From NCBI RefSeq assembly GCF_020400655.1, contig NZ_JAINRC010000011.1, positions 285,328 through 349,327 on the forward strand: a DNA stretch of 64,000 nucleotides, written 5' to 3'. This document shows, in pieces, positions 26,348 through 34,217 of the stretch (position 1 is its first letter; every line of letters starts with the position of its first letter). The notes below the pieces were generated by a model. It searched no databases. It had not been told where the DNA came from and worked only from the letters and a program-made list of their open reading frames with translations. The stretch is from Streptomyces spinosus (lineage in GTDB: Bacteria; Actinomycetota; Actinomycetes; Streptomycetales; Streptomycetaceae). Made by a program: the position numbers and the translations under genes.

Positions 26348-27250
26348 TCAGCCCAGTTCCCGGGCCGCCGTCCGCAGTGCCCCGACGGCCGCGCGGATGG
26401 AGGGGCGGCGGTCGGCGTCCGCCCGCCAGACCACGTACACATGGCGGCGCACGCGCTGCCTGAGCGGCACCAGGACCACACCCTCGGGCACCGGGTGCCG
26501 GCCCAGCAGCGGCGCGATGCACACGCCCAGCCCCGCCGCGACGAGACCGAGCTGGGTGTGGGTCTCGCCCGCGCGGTGGCCGACGATCGGCTCCACACCC
26601 TTGGACCGCAGAGTGAACATCAGCCACTCGTGGCAGAACTCGCCCTCTCCCCAGGTGATCCACTCGTCCTCGGCGAACTCGGTGAGGTCCACCTCGTCCC
26701 GGTCGGCCAGGCGGTGCGTCGCGGGCATGGCGACCTCGGCCGGATCGTCCAGCAGGGGCGCCTTGACCAGGCCGTCGGGCACGGGCATCGGCTTGTTGTA
26801 CCAGTCGAGGACCACCGCGAGGTCGAGATCGCCGCGCACCACCCCGGCGATGCCCGCTTCCGGCTCCAGCTCGCTGGAGCGCACGCGCAGTCCCGGGTGC
26901 TCGACGCGCAGGGCGCCGAGCGCGGCGGGGAACAGGCCCCGGGCGGCGGTCGGGAACGCCGACAGCCTCAGTTCGCCCACGACCTGGCCGCGGTGCGCCT
27001 CCAGGTCGGACTGGGCCAGTTCGACCTGCGACAGGATGCGCGCCGCGTGCTCCGACAGCAGCCGGCCGGCGTCCGTGAGGCGTACGCCCCGGCCGTTCTT
27101 GGCGAGGAGCTGCTGGCCGACCTCCCGCTCCAGCTTGCCGAGCTGCTGCGAGACCGCGGACGTGGTGACGTGCAGTGCGTCGGCGGCGGCACTGACCGAG
27201 CCGTGCCGGGACAGGGCGTCGAGGGTGCGCAGGCGCTCCAGGTTCAACAT
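26348..27250 (-). CDS. LysR-family transcriptional regulator
   Basis: 300 residues. The HTH is at 1-60 (LERLRTLDALSRHGSVSAAADALHVTTSAVSQQLGKLEREVG). The effector domain follows from about 92 (GELRLSAFPTAARGLFPAALGAL). The ATG start is seven bases after a TAGAAT -10 (27258-27263 on the opposite strand), so it is probably leaderless. It is divergent from the DMT transporter at 27325, which is the likely target in the usual LysR arrangement. The inducer is unknown. Confidence 0.93.
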   Translation of the reverse strand: MLNLERLRTLDALSRHGSVSAAADALHVTTSAVSQQLGKLEREVGQQLLAKNGRGVRLTDAGRLLSEHAARILSQVELAQSDLEAHRGQVVGELRLSAFPTAARGLFPAALGALRVEHPGLRVRSSELEPEAGIAGVVRGDLDLAVVLDWYNKPMPVPDGLVKAPLLDDPAEVAMPATHRLADRDEVDLTEFAEDEWITWGEGEFCHEWLMFTLRSKGVEPIVGHRAGETHTQLGLVAAGLGVCIAPLLGRHPVPEGVVLVPLRQRVRRHVYVVWRADADRRPSIRAAVGALRTAARELG

Positions 27251-27324
27251 GTAAGCGATTCTAAGAGGTACCAGGTGGAAGTTCTCGATTGTGCTACGAG
27301 GTTGTCTCCAGCATCGTGGAGACC

Positions 27325-28266
27325 ATGAGCACGGTCACCGCTTCGACCCGAACCAGGTCCCAGTCCCCCGCCCCCTCCCGGCCGCGCGCCCGCCTCGACT
27401 GGCGGCTCCGCTTCGGCGTCCTGTCCCTGATCTGGGGCTTCAGCTTCCTGTTGATCAAGGTTGGGACCGGCGGGTACGCGCCCTTCCAGGTCACCCTCGG
27501 ACGGCTGGTGTTCGGTACGGCGGTACTGGTGGCGGCGATGGCGGTCAAGCGGGAGCGGCTGCCGCGCGGGGCGCGCCTGTGGGGGCACATGGCGGTCGCC
27601 GCGTTCCTGCTGAACGCCCTGCCGTTCTCGCTGTTCGCCTACTCCGAGCTGACGATCCCGTCCACCCTGGCCGGCATCTGCAACGCCACGTCCCCCCTGT
27701 GGGGCATGGCCCTGTCCCTGGTCGCCCTGTCCGAGGACCGGCCGACCCGGGTGCGCGTCGCCGGACTCGGCCTGGGCTTCCTGGGCGTCCTCACCGTGCT
27801 CGGCGCCTGGCAGGGCTTCCACGGGCTGGACGCCACGGGCACGGCGATGGCCCTGCTCGCCTCGCTGAGCTACCCGGTCGGCTGGATCTACGTGCGACGG
27901 ACGCTGACCGGCACGGGGAACTCCCATCTGTCCATGACCGGGGGCCAGTTGCTGCTGGCGACCGTGCAACTGGCGGTCGTGACACCGCTGTTCACCAGCG
28001 TCCCGGAGCACTTCGCCGTCGTCCCGCTGCTGGCCGTCGCCGCCCTGGGCGCGTTGGGGACCGGGCTGGCGGTACTGATCCAGTACGGCCTGGTCGCCGA
28101 GGTCGGGCCCACCACCGCCCAGATGGTCACCTACTTCATCCCCGTCATCGCCACGGCCGCGGGGGTGGCGATCCTCGGGGAGTCCCTGCGATGGACGACG
28201 CCGGTGGGAGCGGTGATCGTCCTGGCAGGGGCCGCGCTCACACAGATACGGGGCAAGGGCGCGTGA
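27325..28266 (+). CDS. EamA/DMT-family permease
   Basis: 313 residues from ATG 27325 (GTGGAG three bases upstream). Ten hydrophobic helices in two EamA halves are visible: FGVLSLIWGFSFLLIKVG and FLLNALPFSLFAYSELTIPSTLAG in the first, LLASLSYPVGWIYVRRTL and MVTYFIPVIATAAGVAILGES in the second. The family exports amino acids, nucleosides or other metabolites. The gene is next to and divergent from a LysR regulator, which is the classic layout for an inducible exporter. Substrate not predictable. Confidence 0.92.
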   Translation: MSTVTASTRTRSQSPAPSRPRARLDWRLRFGVLSLIWGFSFLLIKVGTGGYAPFQVTLGRLVFGTAVLVAAMAVKRERLPRGARLWGHMAVAAFLLNALPFSLFAYSELTIPSTLAGICNATSPLWGMALSLVALSEDRPTRVRVAGLGLGFLGVLTVLGAWQGFHGLDATGTAMALLASLSYPVGWIYVRRTLTGTGNSHLSMTGGQLLLATVQLAVVTPLFTSVPEHFAVVPLLAVAALGALGTGLAVLIQYGLVAEVGPTTAQMVTYFIPVIATAAGVAILGESLRWTTPVGAVIVLAGAALTQIRGKGA

Positions 28267-28279
28267 CGTGACGGGGCAC

Positions 28280-28915
28280 GGGGGCGCGGCCCTGTCGCGA
28301 CGCGGCGGGGGCGCGGGGACACGGTGCGCGTGACGCGGCGAGGCACGAAAGCACCGACCCGCCGAACGCAATCACACAGGCCCGTTGTGACGCGGTGGGA
28401 CACGCGAGTGCGGACGCGCCGGGACACCTCGGGGCGGGGGCGTGGGGACACAGGCCCGCCATGACGCGAGGAGGCGAGACAGCGCGGACCCGCCGGAACA
28501 CCGCCGGGCGCGGGGGCACGCACCCGCCCTGACCCGGCAGGCGCGGTGGCGCGGACCCGCCACGGCCCAGCCGGGCGCCACAGCACGGGCCCGCCGGACC
28601 AGGCGGACGCGGGGGCACACCCGATGGGACTCGACAGGGCGCAGGGGCGCGGACCCGCCTGGACCCAGGCGGGCGCGGTGGCGCGGACCCGCCGCGTCCC
28701 AGCAGAGCGCGGTGGCGCGGATCCGCCGGTACTCGGCAGAGCGCGGGGCGCGGCCCCCCTCGGCCCAGCCGGGCGCGACAGCGCGAACCCGCACGCACGC
28801 CGCCGGACATGGGGGGAACACACCCGCCGTAACTCAGCAGCGCGCGCCCGCGCGCACCCGCGTGGACCCGCCGCGGAACGACCCGCCTCGGTCCGGCCTC
28901 GCTTCGGCGTGCCCA
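28280..28915. repeat. Degenerate GC-rich tandem repeat array, period about 33 bases
   Basis: A 640-base stretch without a gene, between the stops of a convergent pair. Around a dozen imperfect units follow the pattern GGCGCGGTGGCGCGGACCCG followed by CC and a variable CAGC(C/A)-type end; the best copies lie at roughly 28530-28780. Unit lengths are 31-36 bases. The frames on both strands are open through it because the period is about 11 codons, but the encoded repeats are not a recognised protein. A distinct run of similar repeats lies at 36.8-37.3 kb. Confidence 0.7.
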
Positions 28916-28928
28916 TTCTCCGTCGCCG

Positions 28929-30269
28929 TCAGCCGTAGACGCGGGCCGGGGACGGCCGTACCGCCGCCGCCACCGCGTCGGCCAGCGGAGCGATGTCGTC
29001 CTCGGTGAGCGGTGAGATCGTGATGCGGACCGCCTGTGGCGAGGCCAGGCGGAAGCGGGCACCCGGGGCGACCGCCCAGCCCCGGTGGAGCAGGCGGGCG
29101 ATGGCGCCCGTCTCGTCGGGGACCGGGACCCAGACGTTCATGCCGCTGCGGCCGTGCGCGACGATCCCCCGCTCCGCCAGCGCGTCGACCAGGCCGGTCC
29201 TGCGGGCCCGGTACGCCTCCGCCACCGCCGCCCGGTCGACGGCGCCCTCGGTCCACAGATGGGCCACGGTCCGTTGCAGGAGGAGGCTCACCCAGCCGGG
29301 GCCCAGACGCTGGCGGCCGCGGACCCGGTCCACGGTGACGGGGTCCCCGGTGAGGACGGCGAGGCGCAGGTCGGGGCCGTAGGCCTTGGCCGCGGAGCGG
29401 ACGAGGGCCCAGTGACGGGTGACGCCCGCGAGGGGGTGCAGCGGCAGGTCGACGATGCCGTGGCCGTGGTCGTCCTCGATGAGCAGGGTCCCCGGGTGCT
29501 CCCGCAGCACCGCGCGCAGGGCACGCGCGCGCGTGGCGGTGACCGAGGCTCCGGTCGGGTTCTGGGCCCGGTCGGTGACGATGAGGGCGCGGGCACCGGA
29601 CTCCAGGGCGCGGCGCAGGTCGTCGGCGCGCGGTCCGTCGTCGTCCACGCCGACCGGCGCCGTGTGCAGGCCCAGCGCGGGGACGAGGTCGAGGAGGCTG
29701 CCCCAGCCGGGGTCCTCGACGGCGACGGTGTCGCCGGGCCTGAGGTGCGCGGTGAGGACGCGTTCGACGGCGTCGAGGGAGCCCGAGGTCACGGTCAGCG
29801 GACCCGCCGGGACGCCGTCGGCGTCGAGTTCGGCGCGGGCCAGGCGGGCGAGGTCGGCGTCCAGGGGGTCGTCGCCGTAGCGCACGGGCCGGCGGTCACC
29901 CTGCTCCGCCGCCGCGGCGAGGGCCGGGGCCAGGCGGGGCAGCAGGGCCGGGTCGGGATTGCCCGTGGAGAGGTCCCGTCCTCCGGGGGGCACCTCCACG
30001 CGCAACTGCTCGCGGCCGGTGGTGGCCGGCTTGGGACGGACCCGGCTGCCCCGGCGGCCGGCCGTCTCGATCACCCCGCGTTCGCGCAGGATGCGGTAGG
30101 CGGCGGCCACCGTGTTCGCGTTCACTCCCAGCCGGCCCGCCAACTCCCGCATAGAGGGCAGGGCTTCGCCCGGTCGCAGCTCGCCGGTGCCGACCGCCTG
30201 CTCGACGCCGGCCGCGATCTCGGCTGCGCCGCGCCCGGTGATCCGATATTCTCCTAGCACAAACAGCAT
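28929..30269 (-). CDS. MocR-type regulator: GntR HTH fused to a PLP-dependent aminotransferase domain
   Basis: 446 residues. A winged HTH at about 8-75 (RPGEALPSMRELAGRLGVNANTVAAAYRILRERGVIE) is joined by a linker to a fold-type I aminotransferase domain. The PLP-binding lysine is Lys295 in RSAAKAYGPD, with IVTDRAQNPTG and LLIEDDHGHG as the other cofactor contacts. MocR proteins (PdxR, GabR) sense PLP or an aldimine. The ATG at 30269 is the long start; a GTG at 30257 lies seven bases after CATAAT and may be a leaderless start. It is divergent from the pyridoxamine-oxidase-like gene. Confidence 0.93.
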   Translation of the reverse strand: MLFVLGEYRITGRGAAEIAAGVEQAVGTGELRPGEALPSMRELAGRLGVNANTVAAAYRILRERGVIETAGRRGSRVRPKPATTGREQLRVEVPPGGRDLSTGNPDPALLPRLAPALAAAAEQGDRRPVRYGDDPLDADLARLARAELDADGVPAGPLTVTSGSLDAVERVLTAHLRPGDTVAVEDPGWGSLLDLVPALGLHTAPVGVDDDGPRADDLRRALESGARALIVTDRAQNPTGASVTATRARALRAVLREHPGTLLIEDDHGHGIVDLPLHPLAGVTRHWALVRSAAKAYGPDLRLAVLTGDPVTVDRVRGRQRLGPGWVSLLLQRTVAHLWTEGAVDRAAVAEAYRARRTGLVDALAERGIVAHGRSGMNVWVPVPDETGAIARLLHRGWAVAPGARFRLASPQAVRITISPLTEDDIAPLADAVAAAVRPSPARVYG

Positions 30270-30271
30270 TA

Positions 30272-30283
30272 TGCACTAGTGCA
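30272..30283. promoter_or_regulatory. 12-bp palindrome between the MocR and PPOX-like genes
   Basis: TGCACTAGTGCA is a perfect palindrome in the 40-base gap between the divergent genes. Around it, TAGCACAAA (30255-30263) and TAGTGCAAAA (30278-30287) form a direct repeat, the kind of site that MocR dimers bind. It overlaps the MocR -10 (CATAAT on the minus strand), consistent with autoregulation. Confidence 0.6.
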
Positions 30284-30309
30284 AAACCGCCGCCACTGGA
30301 GGGGACGCC

Positions 30310-30990
30310 ATGCAGGGCACGACCGAGGACACGCGGGCCGCCGCCTACACACCGACCGACCGGACCGTGCCCACGCGCTCCGCCGAGCGGGCGTCCTACG
30401 ACAAGGAGCTGGTGCACGCGATCCTGGACGAGGGGTACGTCTGCCACCTCGGCTTCGTCCGGGACGGCGCCCCGGTGGTGCTGCCGACGCTGTACGGCAG
30501 GGTCGGCGAGCGGCTCTACGTGCACGGCTCGACCGGCTCCCGGCCGCTGCGGATGACCGGTCAGGCCGACCCCGGCCTGCCGGTGTGCCTGACGGTCACC
30601 CACGTCGACGGGCTGGTGCTGGCCCGCTCCGCCTTCCACCACTCGATCAACTATCGCTCGGTCGTGGTGCACGGCACGGCGTACGAGGTCACCGACCCCG
30701 AGGAGCGGCGGCTGGCCCTGGACGCGCTCGTCGACCACGTCGTGCCGGGCCGGGCCGCCGACTCCCGGCCCGGGAACAAGAAGGAGCTGGCCGCCACCGC
30801 GGTCATCCGCCTGGACCTGGAGGAGGTCTCGGCGAAGGTCCGCACCGGCGGCGCCGACGACGAGCCCGAGGACATGGACCTGCCCCACTGGGCCGGGGTC
30901 GTCCCGCTCCGCAAGGGCTACGAGACCCCGGTCCGCAACGCCGACCTGGCGCCCGGCGTCGAGCTGCCGGACTACCTGGCGGCGCTGTAG
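30310..30990 (+). CDS. Pyridoxamine 5'-phosphate oxidase family protein
   Basis: 226 residues, ATG start with GGAGG seven bases upstream. The split-barrel motifs are YDKELVHAILDEGYVCHLGFV, PTLYGRVGERLYVHGSTGSRPLR and the helix FHHSINYRSVVVHG. This subgroup is the one commonly found next to MocR regulators. The sequence ends in a conserved PLRKGYETPVRNADL that may touch flavin. It probably binds FMN, and its position suggests B6 or amino-group metabolism under PLP control, but enzymatic activity is not proven. Confidence 0.9.
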   Translation: MQGTTEDTRAAAYTPTDRTVPTRSAERASYDKELVHAILDEGYVCHLGFVRDGAPVVLPTLYGRVGERLYVHGSTGSRPLRMTGQADPGLPVCLTVTHVDGLVLARSAFHHSINYRSVVVHGTAYEVTDPEERRLALDALVDHVVPGRAADSRPGNKKELAATAVIRLDLEEVSAKVRTGGADDEPEDMDLPHWAGVVPLRKGYETPVRNADLAPGVELPDYLAAL

Positions 30991-31000
30991 CCGCGGCGGC

Positions 31001-31957
31001 TCACACCGGGGCGGGTTCCCGCCGGCCGGCCCCGCGGGCCTCGCCCACCGCAAGGCCCGCGACCGCGCCGAGCATCAGCAGCGTGCCGGCGGCCGTGGTC
31101 ACCGTGAGCCGCTCGCCGAGCAGGACGACGGCGAGCACGGCCGCGGTCACCGGCTCCAGCAGCATGATCACGGAGACGGTCGCGGACCGGACGACGGCGG
31201 CTGCGGCGAAGTAGAACGCGTACGCGAGGGCCGTGGGCACGGCGGCGATGTACAACAGCAGCCACAGCAGCCGGGCCGGGTGGGCGGTGTGCGGGAGCAG
31301 CCCTTCACCCGCCGCGAACGGCAGCAGGAACAGGCTGGTCACGGCGAAGGCCACCACCGTGGTGCCGGCGGCGTCGGTGCCGCCGCCCCTGCCCCACCAG
31401 CGGGTGAGCAGGGTCATCAGGGCGTAGCCCGCCGCCGAGGCCAGGGCCAGCAGCACGCCCGCCGGGCGTACGGTCGTGGCCGAGCCGCCGAAGGTGAGCA
31501 CGGCCAGCCCGGCGAGCGCGCCGGCGACCGCCGCGGCGCCCCCCGCGCCCAGCCGTTCGCCGAGCAGCAGCCGGGCGCCGAGCGCGATGAGCACGGGGCC
31601 CGCGCCGAGGGTGACGACGGTGGCCACGGCGAGCCCGGTCGACGCCACGGCCGCGAAGTACGCGGTCTGGAAGACGGCCAGACCGAGCCCGGTGGCCAGC
31701 GCCCTGGCGAGTGTGCGGCGCACGGACCGGACGGGCGCCGTACGGCGGGCCCGCGGCCTCAGCAGCCGGCCGGCCAGCAGCAGGGCGAGCCCCAGCGCAC
31801 AGCGCCAGAAGGAAAGGGCGAAGGCGCCCATGTCGCTGGTCCGGTAGACCAGCGAGGCGGCGGCGCCCGCGGTGCCCCAGGCGGCACCGGTGACGATCAG
31901 GTAGAGCAGGCCACGCCCGACGGGCAGGCCTGAAGCGGGGTGCGACAAGGTCGACAA
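31001..31957 (-). CDS. EamA/DMT-family permease with a leader region
   Basis: 318 residues from TTG 31957, which has GGAGA seven bases upstream; a GTG eight codons earlier (31981) lacks a site. Ten hydrophobic segments form two EamA domains: GLLYLIVTGAAWGTAGAAASLVY in the first half and LLALASAAGYALMTLLTRWW in the second. Members export amino acids or related metabolites. It lies downstream of another DMT gene but has its own promoter and a 140-base leader with a 13-codon ORF and two perfect hairpins (32004-32138), so expression is probably attenuated in response to a translational signal. It converges with the PPOX-like gene. Confidence 0.9.
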   Translation of the reverse strand: MSTLSHPASGLPVGRGLLYLIVTGAAWGTAGAAASLVYRTSDMGAFALSFWRCALGLALLLAGRLLRPRARRTAPVRSVRRTLARALATGLGLAVFQTAYFAAVASTGLAVATVVTLGAGPVLIALGARLLLGERLGAGGAAAVAGALAGLAVLTFGGSATTVRPAGVLLALASAAGYALMTLLTRWWGRGGGTDAAGTTVVAFAVTSLFLLPFAAGEGLLPHTAHPARLLWLLLYIAAVPTALAYAFYFAAAAVVRSATVSVIMLLEPVTAAVLAVVLLGERLTVTTAAGTLLMLGAVAGLAVGEARGAGRREPAPV

Positions 31958-32003
31958 GGCAGTCTCTCCGCAGAAGCGCACGTGAAGGTGCGGAAGTTCG
32001 GGA

Positions 32004-32077
32004 GCGTCCCGCTCGGGCGGGACGCACGGACTTCGTCTGCGGGCAGCACCGTCCGGCCCGGCGCGCAGCGCGCCGGG
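32004..32077 (-). promoter_or_regulatory. Candidate attenuator: two perfect hairpins in the leader of the DMT gene
   Basis: Hairpin A at 32057-32077: arms CCCGGCGCGC and GCGCGCCGGG around one base. Hairpin B at 32004-32025: arms GCGTCCCGC and GCGGGACGC around four bases. Both lie between the leader ORF stop and the permease start. A GGACG/CGTCC pairing across the intervening segment could compete. No T run is visible, so whether termination or masking of the start site is used cannot be told. Confidence 0.45.
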
Positions 32078-32096
32078 CGGGACCCGGAGGCCCGCC

Positions 32097-32138
32097 TCAG
32101 GCGGCCGGGGGTGAGAGGACGAGTGCGTGGTGCGCCAT
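32097..32138 (-). CDS. Putative 13-residue leader peptide
   Basis: ATG at 32138 opens MAHHALVLSPPAA followed by TGA. It begins seven bases after the -10 TAGAGT (32146-32151), which has a -35 TTGTCC (32170-32175) 18 bases away, so transcription should start at or beside the ATG and the peptide would be translated from a leaderless end. The block HHALVL is rich in His, Leu and Val codons, as in known attenuators. It is followed by two strong hairpins and the permease gene. This is a prediction without homologs in hand. Confidence 0.45.
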   Translation of the reverse strand: MAHHALVLSPPAA

Positions 32139-32145
32139 GACCCGG

Positions 32146-32175
32146 ACTCTAGGCGGCCGTGCCGCGCGCGGACAA
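32146..32175 (-). promoter_or_regulatory. Promoter of the leader peptide and DMT permease
   Basis: -35 TTGTCC at 32170-32175, 18-base spacer, -10 TAGAGT at 32146-32151; the -10 includes the TAG stop codon of the upstream DMT gene. The elements match the main Streptomyces sigma factor consensus well. Confidence 0.6.
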
Positions 32176-33153
32176 CTCCCTTTCCGCGCCCCCCGAGGCG
32201 ACCGGCTCCGACGGGCCCCCGCCCGGGGTGGCGGACTGCGCGATGAACGCGCCGACCAGGACGACCGCGCCCCCGGCGACCTGCGGTGCGGACAGGTGCT
32301 CGCCGAGCAGCACCCAGGCCAGCACGGTCGCGATGACCGCCTCGAGGCAGGCGACGACCCCGGCGACCTGCGGTGACAGCCGGCGCACGGACAGCACGCC
32401 GGTGACGTACGCGATCACCGTGGCGACCAGCACGATCCAGGCGAGCAGGGCGACCGCGGGTACGGCGGTGCCGTTCAGGCGCGCGGAGCCGCCCAGCACC
32501 GACCAGTCCATGCCCCAGGGGCGGGCCACCACGGTCAGCACGGCGGCACCGGCCAGCAGCCCGTAGGCGATGACGCCCAGCGGGTCCGGCGCCGCGTCAC
32601 CCGCGTCGCTGCCCTGGTCGGACAGCACGAAGTAGCCGACCTGGCAGCAGGCGGCGCCGAGCGCGAACACCAGGCCCAGGGCGTCGAAGCTCAGGCCGGA
32701 CCAGACCTCGACCACGCAGGCGAGGCCGCCGGCGGCGAGGACCACGCCGAGCGCGGCGGCGCGGCTGACGGGCCGTCGCTGCACGAACCGCACCCAGCCG
32801 AGCACCAGGGCGGGAGCGAGGTACTCGATGAGCAGGGCCACGCCGACCGGGATGCGGGAGAGCGCGGCGAAGTAACAGGCCTGGACGCCGGCGACGGCGA
32901 GCAGGCCGAACCCGGCGAGCAGCGCGGGCCGGCGGCGCGGCAGGGCCCGGTGCCGGACCGCGAGCGGCAGCATCACCAGGGCGGCGCCCGCCACCCGCAG
33001 CCACACCACGTGGAGCGGGTCGAGTCCCGCCTCGATCAGTGGCTTGGCGGCCACTCCCGACCCGCCGAAGGCCAGCGCCGAGCCGAGCGCGAGCCCGAGC
33101 CCGGCTCCCTTGCCGGGACTGTCCTGACTGCTCACAGACGTATGCACCGGCAC
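32149..33153 (-). CDS. EamA/DMT-family permease
   Basis: 334 residues, GTG start, no clear ribosome-binding site. Two EamA halves with about ten membrane helices are seen (GLGLALGSALAFGGSGVAAKPLI, LLAGFGLLAVAGVQACYFAALSR, VPAVALLAWIVLVATVIAYVTGVLSVRRL, ACLEAVIATVLAWVLLGEHLS). A disordered C-terminal tail of about 35 residues ends it. It is upstream of, and transcribed toward, a second DMT gene; the two differ too much to be a recent duplication. Some EamA pairs work as heterodimers, but here each looks complete. Confidence 0.9.
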   Translation of the reverse strand: MPVHTSVSSQDSPGKGAGLGLALGSALAFGGSGVAAKPLIEAGLDPLHVVWLRVAGAALVMLPLAVRHRALPRRRPALLAGFGLLAVAGVQACYFAALSRIPVGVALLIEYLAPALVLGWVRFVQRRPVSRAAALGVVLAAGGLACVVEVWSGLSFDALGLVFALGAACCQVGYFVLSDQGSDAGDAAPDPLGVIAYGLLAGAAVLTVVARPWGMDWSVLGGSARLNGTAVPAVALLAWIVLVATVIAYVTGVLSVRRLSPQVAGVVACLEAVIATVLAWVLLGEHLSAPQVAGGAVVLVGAFIAQSATPGGGPSEPVASGGAERELSARGTAA

Positions 33154-33236
33154 ATGATGACAGGCGACGACAGGAGCGTCGCCCCCTGTGACACCTGTCT
33201 CAACCAGTGGACGGCGTCTGGAGGGCGACCGGAGGC

Positions 33237-33884
33237 TCAGCGGGCGGCCCCGCCGTCGTCGGTGCGCACGTCCGCTCCCGCCTCGATCCGCGCGGACAGT
33301 TCGCGGGCGGGGATGCCGGCGCGTTCGAGGACCTCGACGGCCCGGGACCGGGGGTCCGCGGCGAGCGCCGCGAGCAGGTCCGTGCCGCCGACCCGGGGAG
33401 CGCCCCGCCGCCGGGCACGCGCGCGGGCGTCGGTGAGCGCGGCCGACGCGGCCGGGGACCAGCCCTCGGCCTCCTTGCCGGGACCGCCCGTACCCACGGC
33501 GGGACCCGCGGCGTCGGCGGGACCGGCCGGGGCGGGGACGCGGGGCATCGCGGCGGAGTCCTCCACACTGCTCTGCCAGCGCAGCCCGTACCCGATGCTG
33601 CGCTGCACGAGGTAGCCGAGGACCCGGGCGAGCCGTTGCGGGTCCCCGACGGCGGCACGGGCCTCGGGGTCGTGTTCCAGCAGGGCGTGCAGCAGATGGG
33701 CGGTGTCGGTGTGCCGGTCCCTGTCCCGGACGGCCCTCCGGCGGGCAGCGGCGACCACCGCCGCGAGCTCGGCACCGAGCCCGGCAGCGCCGTCCGGGTG
33801 CGGAACCGCTTCGTCGTCGGCGGTCCGGTGGGCTGTACGGGGATGCACGTCCCCCACCTCATCAGCCGCACCGGGACGGGGCAT
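33237..33884 (-). CDS. Clp amino-terminal (repeat) domain protein
   Basis: About 215 residues from ATG 33884; earlier in-frame starts (for example MSSPRG) are possible, and no start has a strong site. The protein has two Clp-N-like helical repeats: LAAVVAAARRRAVRDRDRHTDTAHLLHALLEHDPEA, then after a Pro/Gly-rich linker SAALTDARARARRRGAPRVGGTDLLAALAADP and RAVEVLERAGIPARELSARI. No AAA+ domain follows, so it is an adaptor-like or substrate-binding protein rather than a Clp ATPase. Related genes in Streptomyces are annotated as Clp protease N-terminal domain proteins of unknown role. Confidence 0.75.
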   Translation of the reverse strand: MPRPGAADEVGDVHPRTAHRTADDEAVPHPDGAAGLGAELAAVVAAARRRAVRDRDRHTDTAHLLHALLEHDPEARAAVGDPQRLARVLGYLVQRSIGYGLRWQSSVEDSAAMPRVPAPAGPADAAGPAVGTGGPGKEAEGWSPAASAALTDARARARRRGAPRVGGTDLLAALAADPRSRAVEVLERAGIPARELSARIEAGADVRTDDGGAAR

Positions 33885-34217
33885 CCACGAGGGGAACCAT
33901 TTTCGCGTCCCACGCGGAGAGGACATCGCCGCCCCGGATCTCATCCTCGCGGAGGAGATCTGACCGGTCCCACGCACGGACGGCGCTCTCTTCCACGGTG
34001 TCTGACGGTTCATCAGTACGGAGTGTTCCGGCGGAGGCCGACTGGACCGTCGAGGAACCGTGCCGCTGACGGCAGGCAGGCTCGGGGACTCGGCGACGGC
34101 CGCCCTGAACGCGTCACTGCGCAAGCCGGACGGCCTGGTGGTCCGGGCCGGGACGGGCGAAGGCGCCTCGCGCGGACAGCGCGGGGCGCCACGGCCGGCG
34201 GCTCTCGCCCAGGAGGC
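33885..34217. other. Intergenic region between Clp-N protein and PadR gene
   Basis: 333 bases, both flanking genes on the minus strand. It contains a CTGA/TCAG inverted pair at about 34002-34016 and no ORF of typical composition. The likely contents are the promoter of the Clp-N protein gene and the end of the PadR transcript. Confidence 0.55.

Noticed and set aside
28280..28915. CRISPR-like array
   Set aside because: Units are imperfect and contiguous, without identical repeats and unique spacers of constant length; there are no cas genes.
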